This document shows, in pieces, positions 1 to 5,025 of a stretch of DNA of 5,025 bases. The notes below the pieces were generated by a model, which was given only the letters and a program-made list of their open reading frames with translations, did not search any database and was not told the DNA's origin. The position numbers and the translations under genes were made by a program. Numbering within the stretch: position 1 is the stretch's first letter; every line of letters begins with the position of its first letter. The DNA comes from Sporomusa sp. (lineage in GTDB: Bacteria; Bacillota_C; Negativicutes; Sporomusales; Sporomusaceae): positions 1 through 5,025 of the forward strand of contig JAQSXM010000288.1 in assembly GCA_029256645.1 (NCBI GenBank), given 5' to 3'.

Positions 1-680
1 AGGCGGTGTGTAAGGCAGCTAAAGCGGAAATAACCCGATATGCCGATGATTGGAATAGACGAATAGCTGCCGGATTGCCGGCTTTTGACGAAGCTGTATT
101 TCCGCTGGCACTTGCTGCCGATGCTCTTGTGAACGTGTCTGATATAATGGAAAAACAGTTAGTATCACACGAAAAGGCCCAATATCTTATCAAGAGTTAT
201 CTCCAGAGTAAAACTTGTGAAGAGGTTATTGCCAAAGGTTTGTCAGATAATCAGTTACGTATGTACATTCACCTTGTGTGTTTGACCGTGATGAACATTA
301 TGGCTGAGAATATCTATTGTGAAGAAGTATCGCAGTCATGGCTGCAGAATATCTGTCCGGCCTGTGGTTCAGCTCCGGCGTTAGCGTATTACGACGACAA
401 TGGTAAACGAAAACTGGTGTGTGGTACATGTATAACTCATTGGCAATTCAAGCGCCTTGGTTGCGCTGTCTGTGACGAAGAAAACCACAACAACATACAG
501 ATAGTGAAATGTGGCAGTGATTTTCCCGGATGGTCTGTGCAGGTTTGTAAAACATGCTACAGTTATCTAAAGGTGGCAGACCTAAGGGAACTTGACCAAA
601 CGCCTGACTGGATAGTAGCCAATGTGTCTACATTACCTATGGATTTTACGGCAGAGAAATGGCTGTCAGAGAATTTCTAA
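1..680 (+). CDS. fdhE: FdhE-like formate dehydrogenase accessory protein (5' partial)
   Basis: FdhE proteins are cytoplasmic rubredoxin-like metal-binding proteins needed for maturation of molybdenum/tungsten- and selenium-containing formate dehydrogenases; E. coli FdhE binds iron and interacts with the catalytic subunit. Counting from the GTG at position 6, the visible 224 residues carry four CxxC pairs in the order typical of the family: CPACG (117-121), CGTC followed by ITHW (139-146), CAVC (153-156) and CKTC (181-184). A YLKVADLRE stretch and an acidic C-terminal tail follow, also family-like. The N-terminal part is helical and poorly conserved, as expected. The frame stays open to the left edge, there is no room for a ribosome binding site before the GTG at 6, and known FdhE proteins are longer (about 260-310 residues), so I treat the gene as cut by the window edge; the first full codon is at 3. 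Formate dehydrogenase genes probably lie to the left. The family assignment is fairly secure; the exact enzyme served is unknown. Confidence 0.85.
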   Translation, partial: AVCKAAKAEITRYADDWNRRIAAGLPAFDEAVFPLALAADALVNVSDIMEKQLVSHEKAQYLIKSYLQSKTCEEVIAKGLSDNQLRMYIHLVCLTVMNIMAENIYCEEVSQSWLQNICPACGSAPALAYYDDNGKRKLVCGTCITHWQFKRLGCAVCDEENHNNIQIVKCGSDFPGWSVQVCKTCYSYLKVADLRELDQTPDWIVANVSTLPMDFTAEKWLSENF

Positions 681-688
681 GGCTTAGC

Positions 689-728
689 AACAAAAACCCA
701 CTGAGATAATTCTCAGTGGATTTTTGTT
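689..728. terminator. Bidirectional intrinsic terminator between fdhE and the ABC operon
   Basis: A 9-bp perfect stem, CCACTGAGA (698-706) with TCTCAGTGG (711-719), closes a four-base loop TAAT. After one C/A mismatch (697/720) the pairing continues through an A-run (692-696) and a T-run (721-725) and on to positions 689 and 728. Read on either strand the hairpin is followed by a run of U, so it can end fdhE transcription from the left and the importer operon from the right. It starts 9 bases after the fdhE stop codon and ends one base before the complement of the ATPase stop codon (730-732). Confidence 0.9.
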
Positions 729-729
729 A

Positions 730-1527
730 CTAGTCAGCCTGCATTAATTCTTTTACCTTTAATACCTCTTCGCGCAGTGTCAGCCAGATCATTTGGAATA
801 ATTCATTATAACGCAGCGTAGTACGGATTGCTGCAATATCGCGAGGCCGGGGAAGGTCAATTTCTATAATTGCTTTTACGGTGCCTGGATGTGCTGTCAT
901 AATCAGGATGCGATCGCTAAGGCATAAGGCTTCATCAATGCTATGGGTGATAAAGACAGTGGTTTTCTTGCTTAATTCCCAAATCCGCAGCAGTTCCTGC
1001 TGAAGAAGAATCCTGTTTTGCTCATCAAGTGCACCGAAGGGTTCATCCATTAGCAAAATTTCAGGGTTATTGGCAAAAGCGCGAGCTACACTTACCCGTT
1101 GCTTCATGCCACCTGACAGCTGATGCGGATAGGCTTTAGCAAATTTGGTTAGACCAATCATCCGGATATATTTTTCGGCAATCTCATAACGCTCTTTTTT
1201 CGGTATACCTCGCAGTTTAAGGCCATACGCTACATTGTCAATTACGGTAAGCCAGGGAAAGATAGACTGTTCTTGAAATACCATTGAGTTTACCGGACGG
1301 TCGCCTGTTGCAATCATAATATCAACTGTACCAGTTGATGCGGTGTCTAAGCCGGCGAGAATGCGTAGTAGTGTAGTTTTACCACAACCGCTGGGGCCGA
1401 CAATGGAAAAAAACTCGCCGGCACCGATAGCAATGTTGATATCAGCAAGAGCGGTAACCTGACCACGGCTGGTAATGAAAGTTTTTCCGAGATTGTTTAA
1501 AATAATGCTGGTGCTGTCGTAAGGCAT
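730..1527 (-). CDS. ABC transporter ATP-binding protein, NitT/TauT (SsuB/TauB-like) family
   Basis: This is the ATP-hydrolysing subunit of the importer encoded with the two genes upstream on the - strand; it would sit on the cytoplasmic face bound to the permease. All nucleotide-binding motifs are intact in 265 residues: Walker A GPSGCGKT (44-51), Q-loop glutamine at 85 within FQEQSIFPWLTV, signature LSGGMKQR (137-144), Walker B ILLMDEP (157-163), D-loop GALD (165-168) and switch histidine H195 in FITHS. The Q-loop region and the length match the nitrate/sulfonate/taurine importer ATPases (SsuB, TauB, NrtD). The ATG at 1527 is preceded by an excellent Shine-Dalgarno site (complement of 1533-1542, TAAGGAGGTG) with five bases of spacing. 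It is the last gene of the operon, 24 bases after the permease stop, and ends at the shared terminator. The family is certain; the substrate is not determined. Confidence 0.95.
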   Translation of the reverse strand: MPYDSTSIILNNLGKTFITSRGQVTALADINIAIGAGEFFSIVGPSGCGKTTLLRILAGLDTASTGTVDIMIATGDRPVNSMVFQEQSIFPWLTVIDNVAYGLKLRGIPKKERYEIAEKYIRMIGLTKFAKAYPHQLSGGMKQRVSVARAFANNPEILLMDEPFGALDEQNRILLQQELLRIWELSKKTTVFITHSIDEALCLSDRILIMTAHPGTVKAIIEIDLPRPRDIAAIRTTLRYNELFQMIWLTLREEVLKVKELMQAD

Positions 1528-1551
1528 AGCCGCACCTCCTTAAAGTCTGCC

Positions 1552-2298
1552 TTAGTTGGTTTGTTTCCACGGAAGTACCAGACGTTCCATCCAGTCAAGT
1601 ACAAGTGAAAAGATATACCCAAGTACTGATAAGGTAATTAGCGCAACAAACATTTGTTCAATATCGAACATGTCATAGGCTCGCCATATCATCCAGCCGA
1701 CACCGGCTTTCGCAGCCGACATTTCAGCAGCGACAATCAGGATTAACGCCATACCCATGCCAAGTTTTAGTCCGGCAAATATCATGGGCAATGCCCCGGG
1801 TAAGGCTACCGTGAGGTAGAAATCTTTGCGGCTGGCGCCGAAATTTTTAGCAACCTCCAGATAGATTTTGTCAATGTTTAATACCCCGGCCATGGTATTA
1901 ATGACTACCAGATAGAATACACCAATTGCAATTGTGAAAATCTTAGAGGTTTCTCCAAGCCCGAATATCAGGAGAATCAATGGCATTATAGCCAGTTTTG
2001 GAATGGGATATGTAGCTGCTATCATCGGTTCGACAGCCGAACGGACAAGCGGGGAAAGGCCCATGCTCATGCCGATGAGAATACCTGGGATGGCTCCGGC
2101 GATAAATCCCCAGATGACCCTCATAACGCTTACCCAGGTGTTGTAAAGCAGGTCACCGGAAATAAGCAGCGGGAAAAAGGCCTGGAGAATAAGCGAGGGA
2201 CTTGAAAGCAGGCGGGTGTCGACAAATCCCAAATGGGCTGCCACCTCCCAAAACAACAACAGGGTTAATGGCGAAAGGATCGAAATTGCTGTTTTCAC
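1552..2298 (-). CDS. ABC transporter permease, NitT/TauT (SsuC/TauC-like) family
   Basis: An integral membrane subunit, probably working as a homodimer, that forms the channel of the importer. The 248-residue protein has about six hydrophobic segments, roughly at residues 4-22, 61-82, 92-115, 118-138, 180-197 and 217-238. The cytoplasmic EAA-type loop that docks onto the ATPase is present between about 148 and 168, beginning EVAKNFGAS and reaching the conserved proline in ALPGALP. This is the binding-protein-dependent transport inner membrane domain as in SsuC and TauC, and the length is normal. The start is a GTG (complement of 2296-2298), chosen because AGGAG (complement of 2308-2312) lies nine bases upstream and the hydrophobic first segment starts at once. 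It begins 30 bases after the binding-protein stop and is followed by the ATPase after 24 bases, so the three are very probably one transcript. The substrate cannot be inferred. Confidence 0.93.
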   Translation of the reverse strand: MKTAISILSPLTLLLFWEVAAHLGFVDTRLLSSPSLILQAFFPLLISGDLLYNTWVSVMRVIWGFIAGAIPGILIGMSMGLSPLVRSAVEPMIAATYPIPKLAIMPLILLIFGLGETSKIFTIAIGVFYLVVINTMAGVLNIDKIYLEVAKNFGASRKDFYLTVALPGALPMIFAGLKLGMGMALILIVAAEMSAAKAGVGWMIWRAYDMFDIEQMFVALITLSVLGYIFSLVLDWMERLVLPWKQTN

Positions 2299-2328
2299 CT
2301 AAATCAGCTCCTGGTATACGACATAGGG

Positions 2329-3405
2329 TTATTGATAGTTGCCTAAAGTCTTTATAGCGAAATCCACATATTTGTTATCAACGGCATCTTCCAACCTGAT
2401 ATCAGACTTCAGCAGGTTGTTTTCCTTATACCACGCTAAATCAGCAGCAATTCCACTCATGCGCAGGTAGCCGTCGGGATTTAGTCCGGTAGGGAACATC
2501 TTTTCATATAAGGCAGGGTCCTTGATTACCGAATATTTGCAGAGCATAGCAATTACTTCAGCTTTGTTCTTGTTCTTAAAAAATGCGTCATTATAGTCTC
2601 GCATGGACTTGACATAGGCCGTCATAAAACGATTCGCCACATCTGGTCGCGTGGTCATGCTAGTGCCGTATACTAACAGTGCGATTTGGGCATCTGGATC
2701 ATATTCAGACGGATCTTTCCAAGGGTCGGCAATACCTTTGGCAATGCCTTGAGTCACAAAGGGTTCAATGACCATAGCGGCATCAATGCTCTTGTTGCCT
2801 AATGAGACTAACATATCGGGGAAGGCTCTGATTACCTGCATATCAATATCATTAGTCGTTAAGCCGCCTTTTGCTAAAACCCGGGCCAGGCATATTTCAT
2901 CTAAAGAGGCTGTGCCAACAACGGCAATTTTTTTACCACGTAAATCTGCGAAGTCTTTTAAATCATTGGCAAGATCTTTTCTCACGATTAAGCGGTAGTA
3001 GCCCTGCCCTGGAACATTAATTCCTTTATCGGCGACAATTTTGACAGGTATATCACGAGACATGGCATTTAATAGCCCGGAAGCCGTTACGGTTGCGCCA
3101 ACATCTAATTGCCCTGCAGCTAGTTGATTAATCATCTCCTGTCCGGAATTAAACTGTACCGGATCGATTTTGATACCAAGATCCTGATAGTAGCCTTTGG
3201 CCATACCGATGAGAATACCTGCATCAGAAATAACCTGTTTCATACCAACCTTTACCACCGTTTCCTGTGGCAGTGTAGTTAAACCAGGAGCCCAGGCAGG
3301 ACCTTTTGATGGAATCGTTTGGGTGACAGGTGCCTGACTGCAGGCAGTAATAAGCAAGGCAAATACAAGTAAAACAGATAGTAGTCCTCCCCACCGTTTC
3401 AACAT
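2329..3405 (-). CDS. ABC transporter substrate-binding lipoprotein, NMT1/SsuA-like
   Basis: The extracytoplasmic receptor that would capture the solute and deliver it to the permease. The first 21 residues form a lipoprotein signal: basic start MLKRW, hydrophobic core, and lipobox ITAC with the lipidated cysteine at 22. The mature 336-residue part has the periplasmic-binding type II pattern of the NitT/TauT and NMT1/THI5 group: VKVGMKQVISDAGILIGMAKGYYQDLG-type first strand and helix (51-77), GQEMINQLAAGQLDVG (88-103), a DLRGKKIAVVGTAS hinge region (154-167), and IDAAMVIEPF (207-216). The C-terminal helix with RPDVANRFMTAYVKSM (253-268) is also typical. The ATG at 3405 has AAGGAGGG (complement of 3412-3419) six bases upstream. 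It is the first gene of the importer operon, divergent from the gene at 3550. Members of this family bind sulfonates, taurine, nitrate, thiamine precursors, riboflavin and others; nothing visible here selects among them. Confidence 0.92.
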   Translation of the reverse strand: MLKRWGGLLSVLLVFALLITACSQAPVTQTIPSKGPAWAPGLTTLPQETVVKVGMKQVISDAGILIGMAKGYYQDLGIKIDPVQFNSGQEMINQLAAGQLDVGATVTASGLLNAMSRDIPVKIVADKGINVPGQGYYRLIVRKDLANDLKDFADLRGKKIAVVGTASLDEICLARVLAKGGLTTNDIDMQVIRAFPDMLVSLGNKSIDAAMVIEPFVTQGIAKGIADPWKDPSEYDPDAQIALLVYGTSMTTRPDVANRFMTAYVKSMRDYNDAFFKNKNKAEVIAMLCKYSVIKDPALYEKMFPTGLNPDGYLRMSGIAADLAWYKENNLLKSDIRLEDAVDNKYVDFAIKTLGNYQ

Positions 3406-3423
3406 ATTGCTCCCTCCTTGTCA

Positions 3424-3464
3424 TTTGAATTGATTCTCGTAGGAACTACTTCATACTATTCAAA
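3424..3464. promoter_or_regulatory. Symmetric element in the divergent intergenic region (possible operator or leader hairpin)
   Basis: Two nested inverted repeats share one centre at position 3444: outer arms TTTGAAT (3424-3430) and ATTCAAA (3458-3464), and inner arms GTAG (3439-3442) and CTAC (3446-3449) around GAA. Most bases between the arms do not pair. The element lies 19 to 59 bases before the binding-protein start codon, just beyond its ribosome binding site, so it could be a regulator site or fold in the operon leader RNA. A weak + strand sigma-A-like pair, TTGATT (3430-3435) and TACTAT (3454-3459) with an 18-base spacer, falls inside it and could serve the gene at 3550. I see no convincing promoter on the - strand and no known riboswitch in 3406-3549. 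Function is inference. Confidence 0.35.
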
Positions 3465-3549
3465 GTTTATTTTTTGGTTACTTGTTAGGCAGGTTTTTTT
3501 ACATCAAATCAAGAATACTAAACAAGAGGTTAGAGGTGAGGACTAGTAT

Positions 3550-4212
3550 ATGGAAAAGATTATTGAACAAGTAACAGACTGGGAGTTTTTGAGGAAACTT
3601 CCCCCAGAGATTTACGGGTTTACACTTATTAATGAGTTTATGACCTGCGGTTCCCAGTATCGCATTTTTACATATAACAATCAGAGTGCCAGGCGTAGCT
3701 TTACTGTTATGTATGATAAAGCGACCAAGGATTTTTTAGTCCGTACGGTAATTGGTTTAACTGAACTTTGTGATATTAGTTTTATAACTGGGAACTTAGC
3801 TGCGCTGGAAAAATTATTGACAGAACGGATGGATAAAACGCTATGGGGATTAGCTCATTTTGAACCAGCCTGCTTATGTGCGCAATTTGCAGGAAAAAAA
3901 ATTACTGAATGGGCCTATACATCACAGTTACCTAAACAGTTGGCAGGATTTGAACTTTTCATAACCCCGCAAGAACCCTTTAAGGGATTGAATGGTTCCT
4001 ATGTTATAATAGACTACAGTGACTTTGCTACAGAGAGTAACCTTGTTGTAAACTATAATATATTTCGTGATCAGTTTTTTAGTGAAATACGGCTCAGACG
4101 AACGCCGCTTATGACATCTGAATTTGATGCCAAGACACTGCCAGACCTTGAAGAGCGCCTAAAAGGAAATTTAAATCCAACGCTTGAACAATTGAGGTTA
4201 AAGTTACAGTGA
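3550..4212 (+). CDS. Uncharacterised soluble protein with an internal domain duplication
   Basis: I do not recognise this 220-residue protein. It has no signal peptide, no membrane segment, no cysteine pairs and no obvious catalytic motif, so a cytoplasmic location is likely. Its two halves look related. Residues 17-101 begin LPPEIYGF and end ALEKLLTERMDKTLWGL; residues 127-215 begin LPKQLAGF and end DLEERLKGNLNPTLEQL. Between them both have alternating hydrophobic residues suggesting a beta-rich core (YRIFTY and YVIIDY; SFTVMYD and NLVVNYN; FLVRTVIGL and FSEIRLRRT). This suggests two copies of one alpha/beta domain. The ATG at 3550 is supported by GAGGTGAG (3533-3540) nine bases upstream. 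The response-regulator gene starts 39 bases after its stop codon, which suggests one operon and perhaps a shared signalling role; that is inference from position only. The reading frame is convincing as a real gene; the function is unknown. Confidence 0.85.
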   Translation: MEKIIEQVTDWEFLRKLPPEIYGFTLINEFMTCGSQYRIFTYNNQSARRSFTVMYDKATKDFLVRTVIGLTELCDISFITGNLAALEKLLTERMDKTLWGLAHFEPACLCAQFAGKKITEWAYTSQLPKQLAGFELFITPQEPFKGLNGSYVIIDYSDFATESNLVVNYNIFRDQFFSEIRLRRTPLMTSEFDAKTLPDLEERLKGNLNPTLEQLRLKLQ

Positions 4213-4236
4213 TCTATAAGTATGAACGCGCCACAT

Positions 4237-4245
4237 AAGGGAGGA
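4237..4245 (+). promoter_or_regulatory. Ribosome binding site fixing the response-regulator start
   Basis: AAGGGAGGA lies six bases before the ATG at 4252. The in-frame ATG at 4222 would add ten residues (beginning MNAPHKGG) that contain this site inside the coding region, have no comparable site of their own, and come before the normal first beta strand of a receiver domain. The start at 4252 is therefore preferred. Confidence 0.8.
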
Positions 4246-4251
4246 TATTGT

Positions 4252-4626
4252 ATGTCGAGGATTTTAGTTTGCGATGATTCAGCGTTCATGCGGATGATGT
4301 TGAAAAAACTGCTAACAGAGAAAGGTCATGAGATTGTTGGTGAGGCAGGTGATGGAAAACAGGCAGTTCAGCTATACCGTCAACATAAACCTGATCTGGT
4401 TACGATGGATATCACTATGCCAATAATGGACGGGATTGAGGCTGTAAAGCATATTCATGAGGAAGATCCGCAAGCGCGTATTATTATGGTAACCGCAATT
4501 GGGCAGCGTAGTATTATTACTGATGCAATAAAAGCAGGCGCTTCAAGTTTTATCATAAAACCTTTTGAACCGGAACAGGTGGACGAAACGGTAAACAAGG
4601 TTTTAGCTGGGTCAAATATATCTTAG
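4252..4626 (+). CDS. CheY-like single-domain response regulator
   Basis: A stand-alone receiver domain of 124 residues with no output domain, so it should act by binding a partner protein when phosphorylated on aspartate. All key residues of the family are present: acidic pocket D8 and D9 in ILVCDDSAFMR, phospho-acceptor D53 in VTMDITMPIMDG, switch threonine T81 in IIMVTAIG, aromatic switch position F100, and lysine K103 followed by P104 in IIKPFEP. The wording DDSAFMR and TMPxMDG is close to CheY of Gram-positive bacteria and to the receiver of chemotaxis proteins. The start at 4252 is set by a strong ribosome binding site. It follows the duplicated-domain gene by 39 bases. No chemotaxis kinase, CheW, CheX, CheC or flagellar gene is in the window, so whether it is the motility CheY or serves another pathway cannot be decided; I leave the symbol empty. 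No clear intrinsic terminator follows. Confidence 0.95.
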   Translation: MSRILVCDDSAFMRMMLKKLLTEKGHEIVGEAGDGKQAVQLYRQHKPDLVTMDITMPIMDGIEAVKHIHEEDPQARIIMVTAIGQRSIITDAIKAGASSFIIKPFEPEQVDETVNKVLAGSNIS

Positions 4627-4635
4627 TCGAAGTAC

Positions 4636-4665
4636 TTGACGGTTTTATACTATATGAGATATAAT
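4636..4665 (+). promoter_or_regulatory. Upstream sigma-A-type promoter before the tRNA genes
   Basis: TTGACG (4636-4641) and a perfect TATAAT (4660-4665) are separated by 18 bases, giving a predicted start near 4672. It begins 10 bases after the response-regulator stop codon. No open reading frame of note follows before tRNA-Asp, so it most likely gives a longer tRNA precursor, in tandem with the promoter at 4715-4743. Confidence 0.6.
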
Positions 4666-4714
4666 GAATTTCGTTGCTGTTCTTGTATGATAGAAAACTG
4701 GTTATAAATAAGTA

Positions 4715-4743
4715 TTGACTTTATTACCGAATTATTATATAAT
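4715..4743 (+). promoter_or_regulatory. Main sigma-A-type promoter of the tRNA-Asp/tRNA-Phe operon
   Basis: TTGACT (4715-4720), a 17-base spacer and a perfect TATAAT (4738-4743) match the housekeeping consensus in 11 of 12 positions. The predicted start near 4750 is about 15 bases before mature tRNA-Asp, as usual for a stable-RNA promoter, so the transcript would need only a short 5' leader removed by RNase P. Confidence 0.85.
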
Positions 4744-4764
4744 TTACTTTGCGATTTGCTAAGT

Positions 4765-4841
4765 GGCCCTGTGGTGTAGCGGTCTAACATGCCGCCCTGT
4801 CACGGCGGAGATCGACGGTTCAAATCCGTTCAGGGTCGCCA
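4765..4841 (+). tRNA. tRNA-Asp (anticodon GTC)
   Basis: A complete cloverleaf of 77 bases including encoded CCA. The acceptor arm GGCCCTG (4765-4771) pairs with CAGGGTC (4831-4837) with one G-U pair. The D-arm is GTGT/ACAT with a GG-containing loop, the anticodon stem CCGCC/GGCGG encloses the loop CTGTCAC with anticodon GTC, and the T-arm GACGG/CCGTT encloses TTCAAAT. The discriminator base is G, an identity element of aspartate tRNAs. It delivers aspartate at GAC and GAU codons. Confidence 0.97.
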
Positions 4842-4948
4842 AATTTCCTTTACAGGTAGTGGATGTTCTTCACTACGCTCAGAACTAAGCGACTCACGTA
4901 TGTTCTCAGTTCGCCTAGCGGCTTGTGACAACATGGTTCGCTGCTTAT
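4842..4948 (+). repeat. Structured tRNA spacer with three hairpins and a short repeated word
   Basis: The 107 bases between the tRNA genes can form three consecutive hairpins: GTAGTG (4856-4861) with CACTAC (4871-4876); GAACTAAG (4882-4889) with CTCAGTTC (4905-4912), one mismatch; and GCGGC (4918-4922) with GCTGC (4940-4944), one G-U pair, with TTGT/ACAA (4923-4931) as an alternative small stem inside. The word ATGTTCT occurs twice (4863-4869 and 4900-4906), each followed by a similar CA...CGC context, and a weaker third copy ATGGTTCGC starts at 4933. This looks like a short palindromic intergenic repeat of the kind scattered in some Bacillota genomes, but copy number cannot be seen from one window. 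There is no U-run, so it is not a typical terminator. Confidence 0.5.
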
Positions 4949-5024
<76 letters not shown>

Positions 5025-5025
5025 T

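Noticed and set aside
1934..2146. Open frame of 70 codons on the + strand
   Set aside because: It lies wholly antisense to the permease gene, lacks a ribosome binding site and resembles no known protein.
2768..2998. Open frame of 76 codons on the + strand
   Set aside because: It is antisense to the substrate-binding protein, whose coding pattern is clear in the other strand.
3224..3424. Open frame of 66 codons on the - strand
   Set aside because: It overlaps the signal peptide and first part of the binding protein in another frame and has no protein-like character.
3406..3549. Riboswitch or T-box leader for the importer operon
   Set aside because: The region is short, has no recognisable aptamer core and no terminator hairpin before the start codon.
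4222..4251. Ten-residue N-terminal extension of the response regulator
   Set aside because: The strong ribosome binding site at 4237-4245 lies inside it and receiver domains normally begin at the later ATG.
4071..4289. Open frame of 72 codons on the - strand
   Set aside because: It is antisense to the end of the duplicated-domain gene and the start of the response regulator, both well supported.
4842..4948. CRISPR-like array or attachment site next to the tRNA genes
   Set aside because: The repeated words are only about seven bases, irregular and without uniform spacers, and there is no integrase gene or duplicated tRNA end.

Overview
The window reads as chromosomal DNA of an anaerobic Bacillota-type bacterium. 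Shine-Dalgarno sites are strong (AGGAGG-like), promoters are close to the sigma-A consensus, base composition is moderate to AT-rich, CCA is encoded in the tRNA genes, and an fdhE-like gene points to formate dehydrogenase metabolism. A Negativicutes acetogen or fermenter (Sporomusa/Pelosinus type) fits, but that is a guess from overall style, not something proven here.

Layout from left to right. (1) The 3' part of an fdhE-like gene on the + strand (1-680); its 5' end lies outside the window. (2) A perfectly placed A-run/hairpin/T-run (689-728) that can terminate transcription from both sides. (3) A complete three-gene ABC importer operon on the - strand, read from right to left: lipoprotein substrate-binding protein (3405-2329), permease (2298-1552) and ATPase (1527-730), with gaps of 30 and 24 bases. 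It belongs to the nitrate/sulfonate/taurine (NitT/TauT, SsuABC-like) group; the substrate cannot be read from the sequence. (4) A 144-base divergent intergenic region with a 41-base symmetric element. (5) A + strand pair: an unrecognised 220-residue soluble protein made of two related halves (3550-4212), followed 39 bases later by a single-domain CheY-type response regulator (4252-4626). (6) Two tandem sigma-A-like promoters (4636-4665 and 4715-4743) leading into tRNA-Asp(GTC) and tRNA-Phe(GAA), which are separated by a 107-base spacer that can fold into three successive hairpins. The window stops one base after the tRNA-Phe CCA, so the tRNA cluster may continue.

How the parts work together: the three importer genes clearly form one functional unit (capture, membrane passage, ATP-driven transport). 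The duplicated-domain protein and the CheY-like regulator look co-transcribed and may work together in signalling, but no kinase or other chemotaxis gene is present in the window. FdhE belongs with formate dehydrogenase genes that would lie to the left. No mobile element, CRISPR array or complete novel system is visible. The points most worth a second look are the duplicated-domain protein paired with the response regulator and the structured spacer between the tRNA genes.
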